A stretch of 64,000 nucleotides of DNA, taken from contig NZ_AP025480.1 of assembly GCF_024347435.1 (NCBI RefSeq), positions 1,798,001-1,862,000 on the forward strand, read 5' to 3'. Each line of letters opens with the position of its first letter. Within the stretch, counting starts at the first letter, position 1. The DNA comes from Vibrio cyclitrophicus (GTDB taxonomy: Bacteria; Pseudomonadota; Gammaproteobacteria; Enterobacterales; Vibrionaceae). The notes beneath the pieces were generated by a model. That model did no database searches, was not told the DNA's origin, and saw nothing but the letters and a program-made list of their open reading frames with translations. This document shows positions 49,457 through 58,283 of this stretch, piece after piece. The translations under genes and the position numbers were made by a program.

Positions 49457-51370
49457 TTAGATCATGTGCATTCCACAGTTTTTTAAGTATTCGAAAGTTT
49501 CACCATCATCGCACTTAATCACTAGCCCACTACGACCTCGACTAAGTAGTACTCGATAACTCCCTTCTGTGTAATGGTCATATTGGCGACGATGACGATT
49601 GTCCTCGGACAGAACGAGTAGACCATCTCGATATAGCAAGTCATTCCCCCAATTAAACAACGCCAAAGACAACTCTAAACCCTGGCAACTAAACTCAGTA
49701 CACGCAGCCTCAAATCGACAACATGAGTTCTTAGAACTTGGAGGCTCTACGTACCACGGACCAATGTTCTTTCCTGCCTTAAATTTGACTTTTTGTACTT
49801 CATCGATGAACTTGCCACCACGGCTCGACATCAACCAGCCACTTCTAAAAGCGTCAGGTTTACAATTTCCCTCATGCAAAGTGTTTTGTAACTCAGATGC
49901 GTAACTTTCGGCCGAATCTTTGCTTTGTGTGACACACAGTGGATAGTGAGCTTGAATGGTTAAACAAACTTCACGTGCACGCTCTGGGTTATTAGAGAGA
50001 ACTGCTTCAATCCATTTATCTAAGTCTTCGGTATATGACTGGCGAATCGGTGTCTTTAGATTAAAGACGTCCTTCTTGATTGGACTTATAAGCTTCATCT
50101 TATCGGCATGTAATGAAGGCATTACTGGCGTCACTCTTCGATCTTGCGCACTAACGGCAACATCGAGATCCGCTAGCATTTGATCTAACTGCATTTCATT
50201 ACGATGAATAGCCTGCCCATCACCAACCAGAAGAACCAATACACCAAAAGGTTGTTGAGATAGCCAATTGCAAAATAGCATTAGTTCCGAGGGTGACTTT
50301 GAATCTCTAGGGCTTGCCTTCTCCCAAGCTCTCTGCGCCTCATCAAACACAACAAAGGTTTCTTGACGCAATCCAAATGAACTCTTGATGTGCTTTTTGA
50401 AAATATGTAGGTCTTCGATCATGACCCGTCCGTCGATAGTCCGACCTAGTACATCATTGCCTTTTCGCTTACCGTAAAAATCTAACGTGTGTTGAAGTAC
50501 TTGCACTAACGGGGCATTACCAGATAGAAAGATAGGCTCGCTCTGTTTAACACTGTCATTGCGAGCTACTGAAGCCACAGTGCTAATCCCCAAGAGTGTT
50601 TTCCCCGCTCCAGGACGTCCATGAACGACTACAACGTAACGTTTTAGCTTGGCCTTAGCTTGCTGATAGAGCGTTAGAAGAGCATCTCTTGCTTCCTCGA
50701 TGTTTTCACTTGCCGACGTTTTTAATGTGGGAATTTTGGCATCAAAAAATACCTGTGCAGTTCCGTGCAGTATGCTTGGCTGGCGATAAAACTCGCCCTT
50801 AGACCAACGAAGGACATCATAACTGCTTGTCTGACTCAGCGATGTGACCAATTGATCCGTCAATAAAGGAGCATCACCTTTGTCTGCTATCTCACAAACA
50901 ACGTCTGAATGTTTGAACCCCTTTGCACCTGGCTTTGTTAATACTAAGAATCCATGCCCTACCAAACCTATCGATTCATTGTGGTAACGAAGCATGGTTT
51001 GCAAATCTGAATTCGCACGGAGGATCTCATGCTCTGAGGCTTCTGTTTTATGTTTGAACTCAACGACAAACAAGTCTCCTGTAGGTAGAACCAAGTTGAC
51101 GTCGGCTGCTCTCTTTCCACCCTCACCTATCAGCTCTTGCTCAAAGGCGACCCAGCAAGTTTCAGGGTTAACGTTAGACTCCCTGACGACATGACCAAGC
51201 ATCGATTTCATTAAGTCATATTCGGTTTCCCATGCAAAACGTTGAGCTGGTTCTAGCTCTTGGGTCCAGTCGAGACTTGTGTGAAAAGAAATAAGTTCAT
51301 TGATAAAAACTGTCTTATCAACTTGCAGAAACTCTTGCCAGGTTCCATCCCAACCCGCCTTTAAATCCAT
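49457..51370 (-). CDS. Nuclease-helicase with DUF2075-type ATPase domain
   Basis: 637 aa. Residues about 75-108 hold a PD-(D/E)xK-like pattern (RAADVNLVLPTGDLFVVEFK: Asp90, Glu104-x-Lys106), suggesting an N-terminal nuclease fold. From about 245 the DUF2075/superfamily 1 helicase domain begins with VVHGRPGAGKT (Walker A) and ETFVVFDEAQRAW (Walker B). Later come LVGDGQAIHR, EFSCQGLELSLALFNWG and SYRVLLSRGRSGLVI. Such proteins occur in defense islands and resemble Schlafen-like helicases. It is the last gene of the Wadjet-like operon, 11 bp after the NUDIX gene. No terminator is obvious in the 239 bp after it. Confidence 0.8.
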   Translation of the reverse strand: MDLKAGWDGTWQEFLQVDKTVFINELISFHTSLDWTQELEPAQRFAWETEYDLMKSMLGHVVRESNVNPETCWVAFEQELIGEGGKRAADVNLVLPTGDLFVVEFKHKTEASEHEILRANSDLQTMLRYHNESIGLVGHGFLVLTKPGAKGFKHSDVVCEIADKGDAPLLTDQLVTSLSQTSSYDVLRWSKGEFYRQPSILHGTAQVFFDAKIPTLKTSASENIEEARDALLTLYQQAKAKLKRYVVVVHGRPGAGKTLLGISTVASVARNDSVKQSEPIFLSGNAPLVQVLQHTLDFYGKRKGNDVLGRTIDGRVMIEDLHIFKKHIKSSFGLRQETFVVFDEAQRAWEKASPRDSKSPSELMLFCNWLSQQPFGVLVLLVGDGQAIHRNEMQLDQMLADLDVAVSAQDRRVTPVMPSLHADKMKLISPIKKDVFNLKTPIRQSYTEDLDKWIEAVLSNNPERAREVCLTIQAHYPLCVTQSKDSAESYASELQNTLHEGNCKPDAFRSGWLMSSRGGKFIDEVQKVKFKAGKNIGPWYVEPPSSKNSCCRFEAACTEFSCQGLELSLALFNWGNDLLYRDGLLVLSEDNRHRRQYDHYTEGSYRVLLSRGRSGLVIKCDDGETFEYLKNCGMHMI

Positions 51371-51381
51371 TTACTTATTCC

Positions 51382-51789
51382 TTAGAAGGTTGTTTGAAGT
51401 TTTTCGACAACAGGAAGGTCAGCTGCAGCCCAATCCACCTCTAAAAGCTGATCTTTAGAGAGCCAGAGAGAGTCAATGTGTTCGGAAAGCTCAATGTCAC
51501 GAGTAGGAATTTCAATAACGAAGCAATGCATGGTTATATCAAAATCAGGGTAACTATGATCGATAGTTAATAAAACCTGAGGTTTGGTCACGGTTATTCT
51601 TAACTCTTCCTCTAACTCCCTAGTAATAGCGGCTGTTAGAGTTTCACCTGCTTCTACCTTTCCGCCAGGAAACTCCCATTTCTGGCTGATATAATCAAGC
51701 TGAGACGGCCCTCTTTGGACCGCCAAAAACTGACCACCGTTCATCAGTACGCCAGCGACCACTTCGATATGTTTCTTACTCATTTTCAT
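51382..51789 (-). CDS. NUDIX hydrolase (MutT-like)
   Basis: 135 aa with a complete Nudix box GGKVEAGETLTAAITRELEEEL (first part GGKVEAG-E, then RELEEEL, G-x5-E-x7-R-E-U-x-E-E). It opens with HIEVVAGVLMNGGQFLAVQRG, the MutT/8-oxo-dGTP type start. It hydrolyses nucleoside diphosphate-X compounds, probably modified dNTPs. It overlaps the HNH gene stop by 14 bp, or less if the ATG at 51783 is used. It is followed after 11 bp by the helicase gene. Its position inside a defense operon is unusual and suggests a nucleotide-related job there. Confidence 0.88.
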   Translation of the reverse strand: MKMSKKHIEVVAGVLMNGGQFLAVQRGPSQLDYISQKWEFPGGKVEAGETLTAAITRELEEELRITVTKPQVLLTIDHSYPDFDITMHCFVIEIPTRDIELSEHIDSLWLSKDQLLEVDWAAADLPVVEKLQTTF

Positions 51790-52615
51790 GCTCTTTTATT
51801 AATTGCTTACAACGAGACTTCAAAGCCTTTACATCGTTTGTGTCATCAACGATGTGCATCTTCTTATGGCAATTAGGGCATAACGCCACTGTATTGTCTG
51901 GCGTGTCATCGCCATCTTTGGACAACCAGACGATATGATGCGTCTCAAGGTAAGGGTCACCTTTAGCATTGTTAAACGGAGCTGGTTTCAAACAAAGCTG
52001 ACATTGACCTTTAGCCAATCGCTTAGCAAATTCAGCTACCCAAATATTTCTCTCATAGCTTGTCGATTTCTGTTGATAGGGTGTTGCTGTTTTTCGACCT
52101 TTTGCTGCTAAAGCTTGTAGCTCTTCAACTGTTAGCTTTCTTGCTTTACGAACTCGGACGCTTTCTACGCTCTCTCTGTCTTGTTTTTGAACATGACGTT
52201 CACCAGAAGCCAATTTTACCGGGAAGACATATACCTTTCTTGGCTCCCCTTTCTCATCTGGTTGAGTTTCAGAGTAAGGAGTACTATTGAGTTTAACTTC
52301 ACCAACATACGTGTATTCCTGATCTTTAAATACTTCAAAAAGGTGCACCGATACTCCGTTAGTATCAGATTCCGCTAGAGTTTTGTTTTGTTGGAATGTC
52401 AGGCTTTGGTCACCCTTGCTTCCCATTCCCGTATAATGAAGGACATCACCGAACCATCGGTCATCATAGATTGACTTTATGTGATTAGAGACAATAACCA
52501 GCGTATTAGTCTTGTGCGCTCGACGCATGCCACCTTGGGGGCTACAGCCAAATGCTTCACATAGATCGGTATTGTTTAGTTTGGTGCCTATTTGAGGCAA
52601 TGAAAGATTATACAT
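51776..52615 (-). CDS. HNH endonuclease with N-terminal putative modified-base-reader (SRA/YDG-like) domain
   Basis: 279 aa. The N-terminal part (about 15-125) reads CEAFGCSPQGGMRRAHKTNT, then DVLHYTGMGSKGDQSL and NGVSVHLFEVF. This resembles the SRA/YDG-like reader of ScoMcrA-type type IV restriction enzymes. The C-terminal HNH domain has CQLCLKPAPF, then ETHHIVWLSKDGDDTPDN, then ALCPNCHKKMH: a zinc-binding ββα-metal nuclease. It likely cuts DNA carrying modified bases or phosphorothioate. It starts 20 bp after jetD and overlaps the NUDIX gene, so it is part of the same operon. Confidence 0.82.
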   Translation of the reverse strand: MYNLSLPQIGTKLNNTDLCEAFGCSPQGGMRRAHKTNTLVIVSNHIKSIYDDRWFGDVLHYTGMGSKGDQSLTFQQNKTLAESDTNGVSVHLFEVFKDQEYTYVGEVKLNSTPYSETQPDEKGEPRKVYVFPVKLASGERHVQKQDRESVESVRVRKARKLTVEELQALAAKGRKTATPYQQKSTSYERNIWVAEFAKRLAKGQCQLCLKPAPFNNAKGDPYLETHHIVWLSKDGDDTPDNTVALCPNCHKKMHIVDDTNDVKALKSRCKQLIKEHENE

Positions 52616-52635
52616 GTTCCAATTTTTATCCTTTC

Positions 52636-53517
52636 TTATTCATTTCTAAGCCAAACAGCCTCTTGCTCAAGAGCTAAACCATGTTTCTTCATTTCCATCA
52701 CAAGTTCTCGTAACGAAGGGGAGTACTCCAAAAGTCTCTGACTATTTTGCTCAAATGAATCAAATTCTCGAGCAGTATCATTCCAAAGCTGGTTTTGCCC
52801 ATAACGCACCAATAACTCTTTCCAATTAGGCATCAACCAAAACTCTGCTCTTTCTTCTAGTTTTGAGCTTAAGCGACGATAGTTATTTAACCCTACGCCA
52901 TCATAGTCCGAAAAAAAACAGACCCTCTGTGCCCTATCAGGCGCCGATAACCATTCAATCAGTTTGTTGTGTAGCTGCCCTCTGTACCATATAACAGTCG
53001 TGGGTTCGTTATTGGGTAACCAATCTAAGCGGTCAAACAATGCTTGGTTTTCCACCAGCCAAATAGAATGGTGAGTGTGAAGATTTCTGTTTCGCTCTCC
53101 ACCTACTTCAAGCGAAAAAACACCGAATTCTTCTGTCGCGATTTTTAAGTGCTCAGTTAGCACTTCTGATACCCTCCATAAAGGGTTAGCAACCGTTTTG
53201 GCCAGCATGTAACTTACATCGTGACTTGCACGCCCTTGTTTGCTGCTCCGTGTAGATGCTATGTTTACAGCTCTTTGCGGGGCTGATGAAGACACGTTTT
53301 GATTTGGTGCCAACTGCTCCAGTGTGACTTTAACGACATCCATATCTAGAATGCGGTAGACCACACCACGCCCTTTAGGAGTAGCTTGTACACTCTGAGT
53401 TTTGCGGCTGAACTCATCAAGCTGTTTCTTCTGAGATGTCGTCAGTGTACTTCCGGCAATGGAATCAGGGTACACCTCGATTAGCCGCGTTAGTGCTTTA
53501 GCCAATGCCTGACTCAT
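52636..53517 (-). CDS. jetD: Wadjet-like JetD (toprim-type nuclease subunit)
   Basis: 293 aa. The C-terminal half has a toprim-like arrangement: SIWLVENQALFDRLDW (acidic E) followed by QRVCFFSDYDGVGLNNYRRL (D-x-D). These fit the topoisomerase VI-like nuclease of Wadjet systems, which cuts plasmid DNA after SMC extrusion. The N-terminal region (about 1-150) is probably the arm/wHTH part. It overlaps jetC by 4 bp and follows it, as in known jetABCD operons. The exact Wadjet type could not be decided by eye. Confidence 0.8.
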   Translation of the reverse strand: MSQALAKALTRLIEVYPDSIAGSTLTTSQKKQLDEFSRKTQSVQATPKGRGVVYRILDMDVVKVTLEQLAPNQNVSSSAPQRAVNIASTRSSKQGRASHDVSYMLAKTVANPLWRVSEVLTEHLKIATEEFGVFSLEVGGERNRNLHTHHSIWLVENQALFDRLDWLPNNEPTTVIWYRGQLHNKLIEWLSAPDRAQRVCFFSDYDGVGLNNYRRLSSKLEERAEFWLMPNWKELLVRYGQNQLWNDTAREFDSFEQNSQRLLEYSPSLRELVMEMKKHGLALEQEAVWLRNE

Positions 53518-56306
53518 AATGATGGCTTCACTTGTGACTGCGGCAGTGATTGGCTCTCAATTTGTTCGAAAATCTGCCAGCTATTACGGCTAATGTGGTT
53601 CTTGCCATTTGCTTGGTGGATTGGCACACAATAACGCGCCGTGGTTAATGGTGCTGGTGAAGCAAAAATCAAGGCAAAGCCAAATTGTTCGGCAATCTCT
53701 ATCAAGTTAGCTTGGTTCTTAGTGTCCAGAGCTAATGCTTCATCCAAATAGCATATCGCTTTCATTTGATGACGTTTATCTTGCATTAGATGCAACATCG
53801 CCAGACCAGTCACAAGCTTGGCCATCAACACTGTTCCGTTGGAAGCCGCACTATCAATATCTTCAAATGACTCTTGTTGTTGTCCTTGCTTGGCAACGAC
53901 AAACTCAAGTCTAAACAAGTCTGCGACCCTCAGGCCTTGGCGAGCATTACCTTCTTCAATCAACAGACTCTTCGCTCTTTCTAGCTCCGCATCATCAAGA
54001 ATACTAGCTTGGTCAAACAGTTCGAAACTCTGACCACTTTCAGTTTGCTCTGCTTGCTGTATCAGTACATTCATTGCATCAACAAGCTGACTTTCTTCAA
54101 CTGGTTCGATTTTGAAAGTTTTGAGATCCGATAACTGCCTGTGACTGATTAAGCGGTTAAACTCCTTCATCTTACTTTGCAGTGCATAGAGTCCACTGCG
54201 CAGCTCTCTTAGACTCGCTGTGACGTTTACCACTGCCGAGCGGGCGCGTCTTTCTAGTGCTTTCTTCTCATCATCTAAACAATGACTGAATTTAATTATG
54301 CCTTTTAACTCGTCATCTTGAGTTTGCGCCATCTGGAACTTTGTAAGCCCCTTCTGAGCTAACTCGTTTTTTACTTGGCGCAACTCTTTGGACAGTTTAT
54401 CGAGATCTTTGCAATCATCGATGTACTGTTCGAAACGAACAGGCAGATACTCAAGAGACCAATCATCCATTACTATCCAAGGGGTATGAGGTTGCTCTGA
54501 AAGCATGCTAAACAGCGCTTGATCATCAATTCTCTGTCTTTTTAGCTTTTCGACGCTGCTATCGTCCGAAGACAGGTGACTTAATTTGTCCGCAATAGCA
54601 CCAATTTGCTGTGCCAATTCATTGTGCTTCTTGTCTGCATTCTCAAGAGCTGTATTGATCGCTACTAACTGGTTATCAAATGTCTGTCTTTGCTCGTTTC
54701 TTTGTTCCTGACCGTTTGTTAATTGTTGCAGCTGCTCGTAGTCCCTCAAGTCCTGTTCACACTGTTTTACTGCTAGATTTAATTCGTTCTTTTTCCTCTC
54801 CGCGGCTTCACTTTCTTTACTTACTTCAAGCAGTTGTTTTAGTTCCGTTATTTGTTTATTAACATCGCCTATTTCCTCTACCAGCTCCTGCCCTGTTTTT
54901 TGAACATGCTGTGGAATAAGCTCCTCAATAGACAGTTTTAAACCTGAAAGCGAGAGTTGCTCAGAAGATTCACAATTGAGCATGTGTCGAAGCTGATTGA
55001 TGTCAAACGAATACTGCGAAGGTGGCAGTTGCATTACTCGCTGGCTAAGTACTTTGTTCAGCTTTTCTAACTCATCTACATTAAGCACTTTAGAAAGGTG
55101 AAGGTATAAATTATCACCCAACGTTTGATGTTGAGACTGCAAGCTCTGCAGCTGATCTTCTTTCTCTTTCAACTGTTTGCCAATCACGGCAGAAGAGGAC
55201 CGCTGTGATTGAATACACAGAGCCGCCTGTGCATCATATTCTTGCTCCGCAGTTTTCAATTGAATCTCTAAAAACAATTGATTCGGGATCAAGGTAAACC
55301 GCTGTTCCAGCTCTTGTTGCTGCTTCTCGGTACGGTTTAATTCTTCCAGTTTATTGGTTAATTCAGTACGCTCTCCTGCATGGGCGATATCTTGGCTTCG
55401 AAACTCACGTTGTGTTTGCTCAAGCTTAGTTTTTTGCGTTGCTAGATTATCAGTCAGCGTTTGAACATGACCATGCCAATCCTGCAGCAGTTCATTCACC
55501 TTAGGCTGACATGCGGCGATCTTTCCTCGTAGCGACAAAGTACGCTCAAACTTTTGTTCGAGCTCTTGAATCGTTTCCAGATTATTAACGGCTGCTAGGT
55601 ACTGCTCGCGTTCTAGATTGATGTCTTGAAATGCTTTCTCCCACTCTTGTTTAAAGTCAATGCTGGAATTGGGTAATTCTCGACTAAATATCTTCAACAA
55701 GTAGTCTTTCACATCACTGGAATTGAGCTTGTCGAGTCTTAGCGTCTTGGTGAGTACCTGCTGAAACGAACGAGCGTCGCTTACGTGTTCCAATTTGAAT
55801 ACCGTAAAATCGATCTCGCTGTTTTTCTTAGTTTTTGTCCCCCCATAAATCGAGTGTCGAAACTCTTTATCATTGTACTTATAGACTCGATGTTTCTTTG
55901 TCGCTAAGTGATTGACCAACTTTGGTTGGGTGACGATGTTGCCATCATTCAAGCGAAAATCATCTAAGTTCAATTCACCTTTATAAGCGAAGTACTCATA
56001 GTCATGACCTACCCCTTTACCCACACACCCAAACACGACAGTGCCAGTTTGCGGTAGGGTGACTTCGAGCAAGATATAAGCGCTGTTGTTCGGAAAGTAA
56101 AAACGACGTGCCTTCTCTAATGTGTGAGAGCCGAAATCCATTCTTCTTTGATCTATGATGAGCAGAAATTGGAGGGCATTGATTAAGCTAGTTTTGCCAT
56201 GGTTATTTGGCGCAATTAGTGACACAGAGTCATCAAGAGGAAGTTCTGCTCGCTGGTACCCAGCACTGCCAATTAAAGCTAAACGTTGAAAACCGTAACT
56301 TAACAT
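53514..56306 (-). CDS. jetC: Wadjet-like JetC (SMC/MukB-like ATPase)
   Basis: 930 aa. The N-terminal ATPase half begins LSYGFQRLALIGSAGYQRAE with P-loop APNNHGKTSLINAL (about 32-45). Long charged coiled coils (about 230-740) follow, then the C-terminal ATPase half with NGTVLMAKLVTGLAMLHLM and Walker B CYLDEALALD. This is the SMC/MukB-like motor that extrudes DNA loops. It starts on the last base of jetB and overlaps jetD by 4 bp, so the complex should be made in fixed ratio. The length is close to known JetC proteins. Confidence 0.87.
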   Translation of the reverse strand: MLSYGFQRLALIGSAGYQRAELPLDDSVSLIAPNNHGKTSLINALQFLLIIDQRRMDFGSHTLEKARRFYFPNNSAYILLEVTLPQTGTVVFGCVGKGVGHDYEYFAYKGELNLDDFRLNDGNIVTQPKLVNHLATKKHRVYKYNDKEFRHSIYGGTKTKKNSEIDFTVFKLEHVSDARSFQQVLTKTLRLDKLNSSDVKDYLLKIFSRELPNSSIDFKQEWEKAFQDINLEREQYLAAVNNLETIQELEQKFERTLSLRGKIAACQPKVNELLQDWHGHVQTLTDNLATQKTKLEQTQREFRSQDIAHAGERTELTNKLEELNRTEKQQQELEQRFTLIPNQLFLEIQLKTAEQEYDAQAALCIQSQRSSSAVIGKQLKEKEDQLQSLQSQHQTLGDNLYLHLSKVLNVDELEKLNKVLSQRVMQLPPSQYSFDINQLRHMLNCESSEQLSLSGLKLSIEELIPQHVQKTGQELVEEIGDVNKQITELKQLLEVSKESEAAERKKNELNLAVKQCEQDLRDYEQLQQLTNGQEQRNEQRQTFDNQLVAINTALENADKKHNELAQQIGAIADKLSHLSSDDSSVEKLKRQRIDDQALFSMLSEQPHTPWIVMDDWSLEYLPVRFEQYIDDCKDLDKLSKELRQVKNELAQKGLTKFQMAQTQDDELKGIIKFSHCLDDEKKALERRARSAVVNVTASLRELRSGLYALQSKMKEFNRLISHRQLSDLKTFKIEPVEESQLVDAMNVLIQQAEQTESGQSFELFDQASILDDAELERAKSLLIEEGNARQGLRVADLFRLEFVVAKQGQQQESFEDIDSAASNGTVLMAKLVTGLAMLHLMQDKRHQMKAICYLDEALALDTKNQANLIEIAEQFGFALIFASPAPLTTARYCVPIHQANGKNHISRNSWQIFEQIESQSLPQSQVKPSL

Positions 56307-56869
56307 TATTCATCTTCCTCATACGCTGCCACATCACTTTCGGATGTTTGTTCAGTGATAGCTTCAAAATGGTCTAGGTAGCGATATACCGAAGGCAGCA
56401 TACGCCAATGATTATTCTCTTGAGCGACAAAGCCTTTTCGCACTGCGTTGTCGAGTATCTTCGCTATTGCATTTTGGTCGATCTCTTCTGCATCCAAAAG
56501 CTCTTGATTCTTTTCGTAGACCTCATCTAGAAAGGCATTATCAATCGTCCATTGGTAAAACTGACCAAGGGAGCGGCCGCTATCAGCTTGATGGTCAAAT
56601 ATCACCATCAGCAATAGTGCTAACTGGCGTGATTGTTTATTAATGTTCTGGTTTCCCTCTTCATCATGGAACCAAGCAAAACCGCGAGCATCAATGCGCA
56701 ATTCAAAACCTAAGTTAGCAAATAGGTGTTGGTATTGTTCTGCTTGTTGTTCTAGCTCATGCCATAGAGCTGCATCCGTCGAGCGGTTAAGATGTCGCCC
56801 TGAGTTGAAAAGGCTAAATAACTCAGTCAGATGAGCCAGCTCATTTAAATCGATTTTACTCGTTTGCAT
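56306..56869 (-). CDS. jetB: Wadjet-like JetB (MukE/kite-like subunit)
   Basis: 187 aa from the ATG at 56869 with an AAGGA ribosome site; in-frame ATGs at 56878 and 56887 are alternatives. It is helical and acidic, with winged-helix-like segments (IDLNELAHLTELFSLFNSG, then RQLALLLMVIFDHQ, then ILDNAVRKGFVAQE) as in MukE/kite proteins that bind the kleisin. It overlaps jetA by about 14 bp and jetC by one base. The assignment is from gene order and size more than from motifs. Confidence 0.78.
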   Translation of the reverse strand: MQTSKIDLNELAHLTELFSLFNSGRHLNRSTDAALWHELEQQAEQYQHLFANLGFELRIDARGFAWFHDEEGNQNINKQSRQLALLLMVIFDHQADSGRSLGQFYQWTIDNAFLDEVYEKNQELLDAEEIDQNAIAKILDNAVRKGFVAQENNHWRMLPSVYRYLDHFEAITEQTSESDVAAYEEDE

Positions 56870-58136
56870 TATCAACATCCTTTGCATTTGTTGAGCCAGT
56901 CAACGTCTTTATTTCATGAGGGTGGTAGGTTACGGCTACTGTGTTCAACGCTGTAGTACTAGATTTCGTCCCTAATGTGCTTTGCCATTGAGGGTCACGG
57001 ACAAGCTCGTGATAGAGTCGCAACAGCTCGGCATCTGGTAGATGTTGATAGTTTTCTCTGAGCCAACTCATTAGATTCGCCAACGGTAGTGAGTCAGCAA
57101 GCTGCTCCCTCAGAAGCTCTTCATCAACCCAGTTGATCATTGAACTGGTTGGCGCTTCCTCTTCTTCTGGGAATGGCATAGAGCTAGGTTCAAAGTTCAA
57201 AAATTCTGCCATCAGCTCACGCACCTCGTTACCCAACTGAATTTTAGTCACGCGACTACTTTTCCACATAGGCAAACCTTCAGTGTTCAGTCCTCGCGCT
57301 AAACCCTTTTTACGAACTTGGCTTAGCTGCTTGCTGATCAGCGCTGATAACTGGTTATGTTGCCTAGCTTCCTCTCTCAATGGCAATAAGGTATCGGCAC
57401 ATTGCTGAGCAATCACTCGCCCCTGGTATCGAAGATCTTTAACTTGATAAGCTATTTGGCGCATTGCCAGCCTTTGTTGATACAAAGATCCACGTATGGA
57501 AAGCATGTCAACGGCAGTATCGAGTGCTTCTTCCGCCTTCTCTAATAAGGGGTAGAAACTACCTCCAAGACCGCTATCCATCATTTCGTTCATGGGTTCA
57601 ACGTATTGATCGTATACTTCTAGCACTTCACGGTAACGACGTTCAATTGGGACACTGGTGTCCGCGGACTTCGCCTGCTCTGCTATCTCAAAAATGGCTT
57701 GTTTGTCTTGAGTTAATTGCTGGGTAATCTTTCTAACCAGTTCCGACAGCCTGTTCGCGCCTGTGCGAAGCAAATCATTGTCCGCTACATCGAGCCCTTC
57801 TATCACTTGGCTGGTGGCATTTTTGACCGCATCCACTCGCGCTTTAAGCACAGCTGATAGACCTAATTCATGCTCTTGAGTTAAGCCTCTGACAAAGTCC
57901 ACAACTAGCGTATTTAGCTGATAGTCGCTACTTCGATTAATAGGCTGCAGTATGTCTGCATTGATAAGGCTAGTAAGAACTGTATTGCTATCCGCGTTTT
58001 TATTTTTGTACTGATTGATCACCTGCTCAAGCAGTCTGAGTTCAAATGCCGGAAACTCGCGCGAAAGCCGAGTTAGCTGCTCAACCACCTCCCAATGTTG
58101 GTGTAGCTGAAAGGCGAGACTTTTAGGTGCAACCAT
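56856..58136 (-). CDS. jetA: Wadjet-like JetA (MukF/kleisin-like subunit)
   Basis: 426 aa, helical. The N-terminus has a winged-helix-like stretch (FELRLLEQVINQYKNKNADS). Long amphipathic helices follow (ADTSVPIERRYREVLEVYDQ, EALDTAVDMLSIRGSLYQQR) and a C-terminal acidic segment precedes another winged-helix-like part (LLREQLADSLPLANLMSWLR). This is the kleisin layout that bridges the SMC heads. It is the first gene of the operon. The promoter lies in the 147-bp gap shared with the divergent WYL gene. It is not DUF3375-like as far as I can see, so probably not Wadjet type I. Confidence 0.78.
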   Translation of the reverse strand: MVAPKSLAFQLHQHWEVVEQLTRLSREFPAFELRLLEQVINQYKNKNADSNTVLTSLINADILQPINRSSDYQLNTLVVDFVRGLTQEHELGLSAVLKARVDAVKNATSQVIEGLDVADNDLLRTGANRLSELVRKITQQLTQDKQAIFEIAEQAKSADTSVPIERRYREVLEVYDQYVEPMNEMMDSGLGGSFYPLLEKAEEALDTAVDMLSIRGSLYQQRLAMRQIAYQVKDLRYQGRVIAQQCADTLLPLREEARQHNQLSALISKQLSQVRKKGLARGLNTEGLPMWKSSRVTKIQLGNEVRELMAEFLNFEPSSMPFPEEEEAPTSSMINWVDEELLREQLADSLPLANLMSWLRENYQHLPDAELLRLYHELVRDPQWQSTLGTKSSTTALNTVAVTYHPHEIKTLTGSTNAKDVDNANE

Positions 58137-58283
58137 CTGTGATTACCTTATGTGTTAAGTTCAAACTCCAATATACCTTGCTATGCGTTGACTCTATGAT
58201 GCCCCCGCAATAATATGACTTCATTAGCTACAGGTAAATGCTGATTACATATACACGTCGCATAACTAGACAGGAATCAAACT

